This document shows, piece after piece, positions 58,204 to 64,000 of a stretch of 64,000 nucleotides of DNA. This DNA is from Portulaca oleracea (taxonomy: Eukaryota > Streptophyta > Magnoliopsida > Caryophyllales > Portulacaceae): the NCBI GenBank assembly GCA_029582165.1, contig CM055872.1, forward strand, positions 32,576,261 through 32,640,260, given 5' to 3'. Both the position numbers and the translations under genes were made by a program. Within the stretch, counting starts at the first letter, position 1; the number at the start of each line of letters is the position of its first letter. The notes under the pieces were generated by a model. It did no database searches, was not told the origin of the DNA, and saw nothing but the letters and a program-made list of their open reading frames with translations.

Positions 58204-58729
58204 ATAATTGGATTCTAATAATCCCTAGTTTCACCAATTGGAGAATGGTGGATCGTACTTTCATTTCGTATTCTAGTGGTCCAAAAAAAAAAATTGGATT
58301 GTAGTGGTACCAAATCCACCTTCACATTCTTCTTATTTTTTTCATTCCTACACTATATTGTTTTTGTTTTTTTCGTTCTTAACCCTAGAAAGTTAATCAA
58401 TTGTAGTTTCTAAAACATTTTTTAAATTATTTTTTTGAGACTCCGAATAATTATTATGATTTTTTAAAAATAATAAAAGTGAAAAAATCGTAAAAAAATA
58501 GTAAAAAATGAAAAAAAAAGGGGAGAAACGCTGTAAATTCATTAAAAATCATTGTAAAGTGTTATACTAAGTTTTGAGTCAAATGCAACACAAAATCTAT
58601 GATTCCCTTCAAAATATCCCACTACAATCCAATTTTTTTTTTTTTTTTGGACCACCAAAATACAAAGTGAAAGTACGGTCCACCATTGTCCAATTGGTGA
58701 AAGTAGGGATTATTAGAATCCAATTATCC
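58202..58729. mobile_element. MITE copy 3 (TA-run-inserted TIR family)
   Basis: 528 bp, opposite orientation to copies 1 and 2 (interior AATGCAACACAAAATCTATG). TIRs GGATAATTGGATTCTAATAA and complement. Confidence 0.85.
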
Positions 58730-58743
58730 TATATATATATATA

Positions 58744-58789
<46 letters not shown>
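58730..58789. repeat. (TA)n microsatellite
   Basis: TA with two small breaks. Confidence 0.9.
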
Positions 58790-58791
<2 letters not shown>

Positions 58792-59066
58792 GGAACATAT
58801 CTAGTAGGAAGAGAGTTTATGTAGGAATGTGAGAAGAGTAAATCACAACCCATAATTTTGCATCTGACAATGTGTGCTCATGGATATGAGGGAGTGTGAT
58901 CATGGATTTCAGGCAGTGTGGTTATGTATTTAAGGGACTGTGGTCACAAAACCTATGACTACAGTCCCCGATATCGATGACTACACACCGTTAGATGTAA
59001 AATCAAGGGCTGTAATTTGTTATTTCCACCTTCCTACCTAAACTCTCTTCCCCACTAGATCTGTTC

Positions 59067-59068
<2 letters not shown>
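58790..59068. mobile_element. 279-bp MITE of a different family
   Basis: Inverted ends: GTGGAACATATCTAGTAGGA at the left; read inward from the right, GGGAACAGATCTAGTGGGGA. The pairing extends about 75 bp (AGAGAGTTTA-GTAGGAA). Non-coding; flanked by TA on both sides. Confidence 0.75.

Positions 59069-59132
<64 letters not shown>
59069..59132. repeat. (TA)n microsatellite
   Basis: TA run with an AATA break. Confidence 0.9.
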
Positions 59133-59655
59133 GGAGTATTGGATTATAATAATCCCAACTTTACAAATTGGACAGCAATAATCCTTACTTTCGGTTTGTA
59201 TTCTGGTGGTCCAAAAAAAATAAAATTAGATTGTGTTGGTACCAAATCCACCTGTACATTCTTTTTATTTTTTTTCATTCATATCCTATAGTGTTTTTGT
59301 TTTTTTCGCTCATGCCCCTAGAAAGGTATTGAAATGTAGTTACTAAAATATTTTTTAAATTATTTTTTTGAGGCTTCAAGCAATTATTATAATTTTTTAA
59401 AAGAAATAAAATTTAAAGAATCGTAAAAAATCTGAAAAAATTGAGAGAAATGCCGTAAATTCATTAAAAATCGTGATAAAGTGTTACACTAATTTTCGAA
59501 TCAAATGCAACACTAAATCTATGATATTTAGAGTATATCCTCGATGATGTCCCACTACAATAAAATTTTATTTTCTTTTGGACCACTAGAATACAAATCG
59601 ATAGTAGAGATTATTGTTGTCCAATTTGTAAAAGTTGAGATTATTATAATCCAAT

Positions 59656-59659
<4 letters not shown>
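59133..59659. mobile_element. MITE copy 4, diverged
   Basis: 527 bp, same orientation as copy 3 but clearly older: TIRs GGAGTATTGGATTATAATAA and complement, interior alignable with copy 3 throughout. Its TIR shares GACAGCAATAATCC with the 1.7-kb element. Confidence 0.8.

Positions 59660-59701
<42 letters not shown>
59660..59701. repeat. (TA)n microsatellite
   Basis: Last TA run; right edge of the transposon chain. Confidence 0.9.
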
Positions 59702-59702
<1 letters not shown>

Positions 59703-61200
59703 GTATGTATTAAGAAATTGGTCCAAAGCTATGATTGCTAAATGAAATATGTTAAACTTTTATTATTTACTAGTAAATACCCGCGCATTGCGCCGGCATG
59801 AAATAAATATCCAATCATTGCTTTGTTTAATTTTGAATAACTTCATCGCTCTAATTCGGATTTAACCTTGAAAATAAGGATATAATAAACGGAAAGTGAT
59901 ATGATTTAAAAAACTTAAATCAAAGATGAACAATTGGTTGGCCAAATAAAACAAATCTACAACAAAAATTAAAAGTTCAATAACACTTAAAGATGAGATG
60001 AAATATTGTGAATAACATAGCAAAGGAAATGGCACGAGATGACGATTCTTCATTCACCCGTAGGAGGAAATAGCTAGAGTACTATAATCATAATTGGATT
60101 ACGAAATATTAACATGCAAATTAAATGGATGAACTTTTCAATCAAGAGTTCATATCTATGGGTGGATCTCTATGGGGCTTAGGGATGGCCATGGTCGACC
60201 TTTAGTAAAATTTAGGATGAAAATTATGGATTGTATGTATACTAAATGAGTATACTAATGTCTTGGTCACCCATAATTTGAAGATTTAGATCTTCCATTA
60301 TGTTGATGTTCAAAAAGAGGCAACATGCATATTACTCCAAAATATTTATTTTTATAATATTTTAATAGCAATATAAGTTTATACTTAAAAACTTCTAACC
60401 TTAATTAGAATAAAAAATGATGAGTAATATCATGAATCAATAAATATAATCTTTTTCGCGTAAAATGTAATCTTCAATATTATATGTATATATCTATTCA
60501 CAAAGTTAATTGTGAGGCAGTATGTGTATTGACTAATTATTCTAATCAAATGAAGAATGAAAGAAAAATAAAAACAAAATGAATTGATAAAAAAAACATA
60601 ACACACTTAAGGTAATGTTGAACAAAACACAAACCAACTTGTGGGGTAGCAAATGTATTGAGAGTAGGTCTGGAAAAATTTTGACCGATCCAATAGCCCA
60701 GTTTTGTCCGGCTCAAAAAAAACATGATACAGTCACCAAAAAGTCGTCCGAATTTGAAAACAGGTCAATCGATCGAACATTGTCCGATTTGAAACCATGT
60801 TCGGACCAAATAGACATAATCCGGGTCCAGGTTGTTCAAATTTTGGGGCCAAATTCAGGTTCGATCAACTGAACTTTATCCGGACATGGTTTTTGATAAC
60901 CGGACAAATGTTCCGAATCCATTTTTTGAGTGAATTGGGGCCAAATTTAGGTTTGGTCAACTGAACTTATTTGGTAGCTTAGTTATTTAATTGTCATTTG
61001 GGTATATGAGCCAACCATCAAGACTCAAGGGAGAGTTTATGTTTATGTACACAATTCAGATGTCGATCATTTGGGTCCGGACATTGATTATGGTCCAGGT
61101 CCGGAATGCTTACCGGACAGGGTCCAAATATGAAATTTTTGCTAGGTCAAATTGAGAGTCTTGGTTTTGGCCTGTGGTTTTTGGACTTATGGTTAGTGAC
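59702..61200. other. Intergenic DNA, no gene seen
   Basis: AT-rich. Contains a GC hairpin-like motif in AT-rich surroundings (TACCCGCGCATTGCGCCGG, about 59778) of unknown origin. Between 60660 and 61150 short motifs recur (GTCCGG or CCGGACA, and two diverged copies of GGCCAAATT-AGGTT-GTCAACTGAACTT), which suggests an old repeat. Short ORFs (59862-60053, 60615-60872) have no coding features. The promoter of the downstream gene should lie at the right end of this stretch; no clear TATA box was found. Confidence 0.45.
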
Positions 61201-61504
61201 AGCTTACTGACGATACTATCCAGGCGAAGGACGACAACGGGTATCACCATCTGCTGATTGTGGCCTCAAACTTCGACTGTATCGCTCATTCCAATCAAAT
61301 CGGGTTTTCTCTCCCTCGTCTTCGTCGTTGTCATCTTATTACCATCCCTGGTGGTCCTCTCTCATTCTATTCCTATTCTTGTTCTACTCTCTACTTTCTT
61401 AACACCTTCTCCATCTTCATCTCTCATACTCATAAACCACCATCATATTTTAGTATCATTCTTCCTCATTTGATCAACTGATTTCTTTCTGCTTACAATT
61501 TCAG
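61201..61504 (+). promoter_or_regulatory. Probable 5' leader of the aminotransferase gene
   Basis: CT-rich sequence typical of plant 5' UTRs. The ATG follows TTACAATTTCAG, which looks like a splice acceptor, so a leader intron ending at 61504 is possible. Transcription start not determinable. Confidence 0.35.
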
Positions 61505-64000
61505 ATGGCGTCCTCCCTCATCCCTATCTCCGCTTCTATGCAACTGCATTCTAAGGTACTCCCTTCATTTCATTTTCTTCACTCCTGTTTTCTCAGTTGA
61601 TCTTCCTAATTCTATTCGATCCCATGCTCAATTCGATTAATTGTTGTTCTATGCAAACCAGGGAAACGCCAAGTTGAGCAACTGCCATTTGTCCAATGCT
61701 TTTCTTAGGGGCCACACCAAAAATGCTTCTCTCAAATTCCAGGTAGCATCACCATGCAACTGTGTTTTTTGTCCTTATAGTTATCCGTGATTTAGTAGAG
61801 TAAACTTTTATTATTGGTGCTATACTCATATCCTTGGCGCATCGTTTGCTCATTGGAAGTTTTAGTTGATTTTTGTGGTTTTGGGTACAGTTTCTGTATC
61901 TGGGTGTTTGAGTGATGAGCCATTTCTGGACAATCATCTATGATAGTATTTCTGGTGTGTCTTTTTCAATATTATTTTTGTTTATTTTGGTCAATAATAG
62001 CTTAGTTGTATGCCCCTGTTATAAATTTAAAGGATCTGGTTATATAGCCTTTATTCATAGATTTTATACATGTTAATGATAATCACCACTCACCATCTTC
62101 CATTGAGCCTCAAGTGTGCTATTTTCTGTTGAATTCTTATTTGTGATGTGGTTGCTGTTTTGTCTAAACAACCTATGTCTGAGTTTGCTAAGATGATTAT
62201 GTCATGTATTCCATCCTCAACTGCAGTCTTTTGGCCGGGTCAGCATGGTTGCTGCAGTTAATGTATCTCGGTTTGAAGGTATAACCATGGCTCCTCCTGA
62301 TCCTATTCTTGGCGTTTCTGAAGCTTACAAAGCTGACACGGATGAAAAGAAGCTAAATCTTGGTGTTGGAGCCTACCGTACGGAAGAACTTCAGCCATAT
62401 GTCCTCAATGTTGTCAAGAAGGTGAAGTTACGCTCTTTTTGCATTGGATTGCTCGTAATTATTTTAATATGTTTTTATTTTCTGCGAGGATCATGTTTGA
62501 TGGATAATAAGTTCAGTGTTTCAGTCTGTGGCAACTGTGATTGTTTGCATTCTAATCTAATCCGTTGCTAATTCTTCGGTACATCACTTTACGTATGATT
62601 TTGTGGAGGTGTGATTCATTTTTTTACCGGTGGCTTTCTACCATGTCCCAAATGAATACATTTTTCTGTCTTTCCATTGCTATATTTCTCTCTTCCTGAA
62701 AGTAGCATAATGGATTCTCTTTGTCCCTTATCTTTTACGTAGTAAGGTTATTCAAGGTTTCGGACTCCAAAATTTGAAGATAATGCCAAATGATAGTAAA
62801 TATGGGCATGAAGACTCATCATTTGGCATCCATTTTTGTAATTGAAGTTAGGTAAACGCACAACAATGTTATAATAATATATATCTCACATCAATTGTTA
62901 CTTCCTTGCCCCCCCCCCCCCCCCCAGGCTGAGAATCTGATGCTGGAAAGAGGAGAAAACAAAGAGGTAAGCTGCTGGCTGGATACTATGTGCTGAAATA
63001 GTCTTATCATTGTTTGTTGACTTCCTAATGTATATTGATCTCAATGTACAGTATCTTCCAATTGAAGGTTTGGCTGCTTTTAACAAGGTGACGGCAGAAC
63101 TGTTGTTTGGGGCTGATAACCCCATCCTCAAAGAACAAAAAGTATGTACTTCTGGAATAAACAGTATCTTCCTTTGGAATTCTTTATTGTGTGCTCAAAT
63201 TTTCTCTTTAGGTTAATTTATTTCTTCATGTTTGGTACCTCTTTTCTTTGGTTGATAACTATTCACCTTTCGGTTTAATTTATTTGCAGGTTGCTACTGT
63301 CCAAAGTCTTTCAGGAACTGGTTCCCTCCGCCTCGCAGCGGCACTTATTGAACGATATTTCCCCGGAGCAAAAGTATTGATATCATCACCAACTTGGGGT
63401 CAGCTTCATTGGTTCATATTTTAGTATTTCTCAATTATTTTTATAACCCTCTGTGCAAAAATGTTGTGGAATGAAAATCTTAATTCTGTGTAGGTAATCA
63501 CAAGAATATTTTCAATGATGCTAGAGTTCCATGGTCTGAGTACAGATATTACGATCCTAAAACAGTTGGTTTGGATTTTGAGGGAATGGTGGCTGATATT
63601 AAGGTAATGTGATCATGCAATTTAGTTAATTTGCACCTTAGTGAGAATGGTTCATGGAGTAACGTCTTTATTGTTTGCCTTTGGAGGGCTTTTTTTGGTG
63701 TAAATTGTCAACTGCTACGATGCCTTATATTTTCCTATCAATTTTTGGACAAAAGAAAAAGAAATAGATCCTTAAGTCTGAAAGAAACCTTAAGGTGACA
63801 ATGTTAAAACTAATGATACTAATAAATTTAGTTGACATTGAGCTACACTGTGCTTGAGTCTAGAACTTGATAATGTGCGATGGGGGTTAATTTAAGAACG
63901 GATAGTGATATTTACCGCGCCCGGGGGGGAGGGGGAGGGGGGAGGGGAATCATTCAATTGGGTAACAACTAACCAGGCCTTTTGTTCAATTCTTGTTTTC
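61505..64000 (+). CDS. ASP5: Aspartate aminotransferase, chloroplast type (5' part; runs off the window)
   Basis: PLP enzyme converting aspartate and 2-oxoglutarate to oxaloacetate and glutamate; the extension suggests the plastid form. Exons: 61505-61555, 61662-61742, 62227-62421, 62928-62966, 63052-63141, 63290-63398, 63494-63603, all with GT/AG borders; the sixth ends in phase 1. They give about 225 residues, roughly half of the usual length. Residues 1 to about 45 ([20 protein letters not shown]) are Ser-rich, basic and poor in acids, as in a transit peptide. The mature part starts near [20 protein letters not shown]. Family marks: [33 protein letters not shown] (cofactor phosphate region), SSPTWGNH (the Trp stacks on PLP). 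The catalytic Lys lies beyond the window. No stops or shifts; this is the only ordinary gene here. The symbol follows the Arabidopsis plastid isoform. Confidence 0.9.
62909..62925 (+). repeat. Poly(C)17 tract at a splice acceptor
   Basis: Seventeen C in a row directly before the AG of exon 4 of the aminotransferase gene, acting as its polypyrimidine tract. Confidence 0.9.
63920..63949 (+). repeat. G-rich tract in intron 7
   Basis: Runs of G7, G5, G6 and G4 separated by single A (CCGGGGGGGAGGGGGAGGGG and following). Could fold as a G-quadruplex on the coding strand. Confidence 0.8.

Overview
The window is nuclear DNA of a flowering plant, most likely a eudicot. It holds plant-type LTR retrotransposons (an Athila-like element with a tRNA-Asp-type primer site, an element with a tRNA-iMet primer site), L1-type LINEs with a DUF4283/zinc-knuckle ORF1, a MULE carrying FAR1-like transposase and ULP1-like genes, and the 5' half of an intron-rich nuclear gene for a plastid protein. 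The species cannot be fixed from the sequence.

Layout. Bases 1 to about 59,700 are a chain of transposable elements, one after another, with runs of (TA)n between neighbours: the end of a foldback-type element (1-430), a 0.5-kb MITE (475-996), a LINE (1086-5174), a second MITE (5268-5793), a giant MULE (5837-48345), a 3.3-kb foldback element (48420-51749), a second LINE (51771-56415), a 1.7-kb TIR element carrying possibly captured sequence (56470-58134), and three more MITEs (58202-58729, 58790-59068, 59133-59659). The TIR elements all begin with a G-rich end placed directly against the TA run.

The giant MULE has 120-130 bp TIRs. Its core is about 10.3 kb with two convergent, decayed genes: a ULP1-like (C48) gene on the + strand from the left end and a FAR1/MURA-like transposase on the - strand from the right end. 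Insertions swell it to 42.5 kb, and each has a readable target duplication: a 1.28-kb copia-like solo LTR (8035-9316, ACCGT), an Athila-like element without pol (12574-30940, CGCCT) whose left LTR holds another gypsy-like non-autonomous element (13122-19171, CCAAA) and whose interior holds a 3' fragment of a relative (about 20.9-23.6 kb), and a non-coding LTR element (34295-46873, GCCAT) that contains a 3.55-kb solo LTR (37528-41080).

From about 59.7 to 61.2 kb there is intergenic DNA. The only normal-looking cellular gene begins at 61505: a chloroplast-type aspartate aminotransferase, seven exons visible, running off the right edge. No tRNA, rRNA or CRISPR array was seen. Nearly all transposon ORFs are broken by stops or frameshifts, so the transposon block looks inactive, though the LTR pairs are still very similar (recent nesting).
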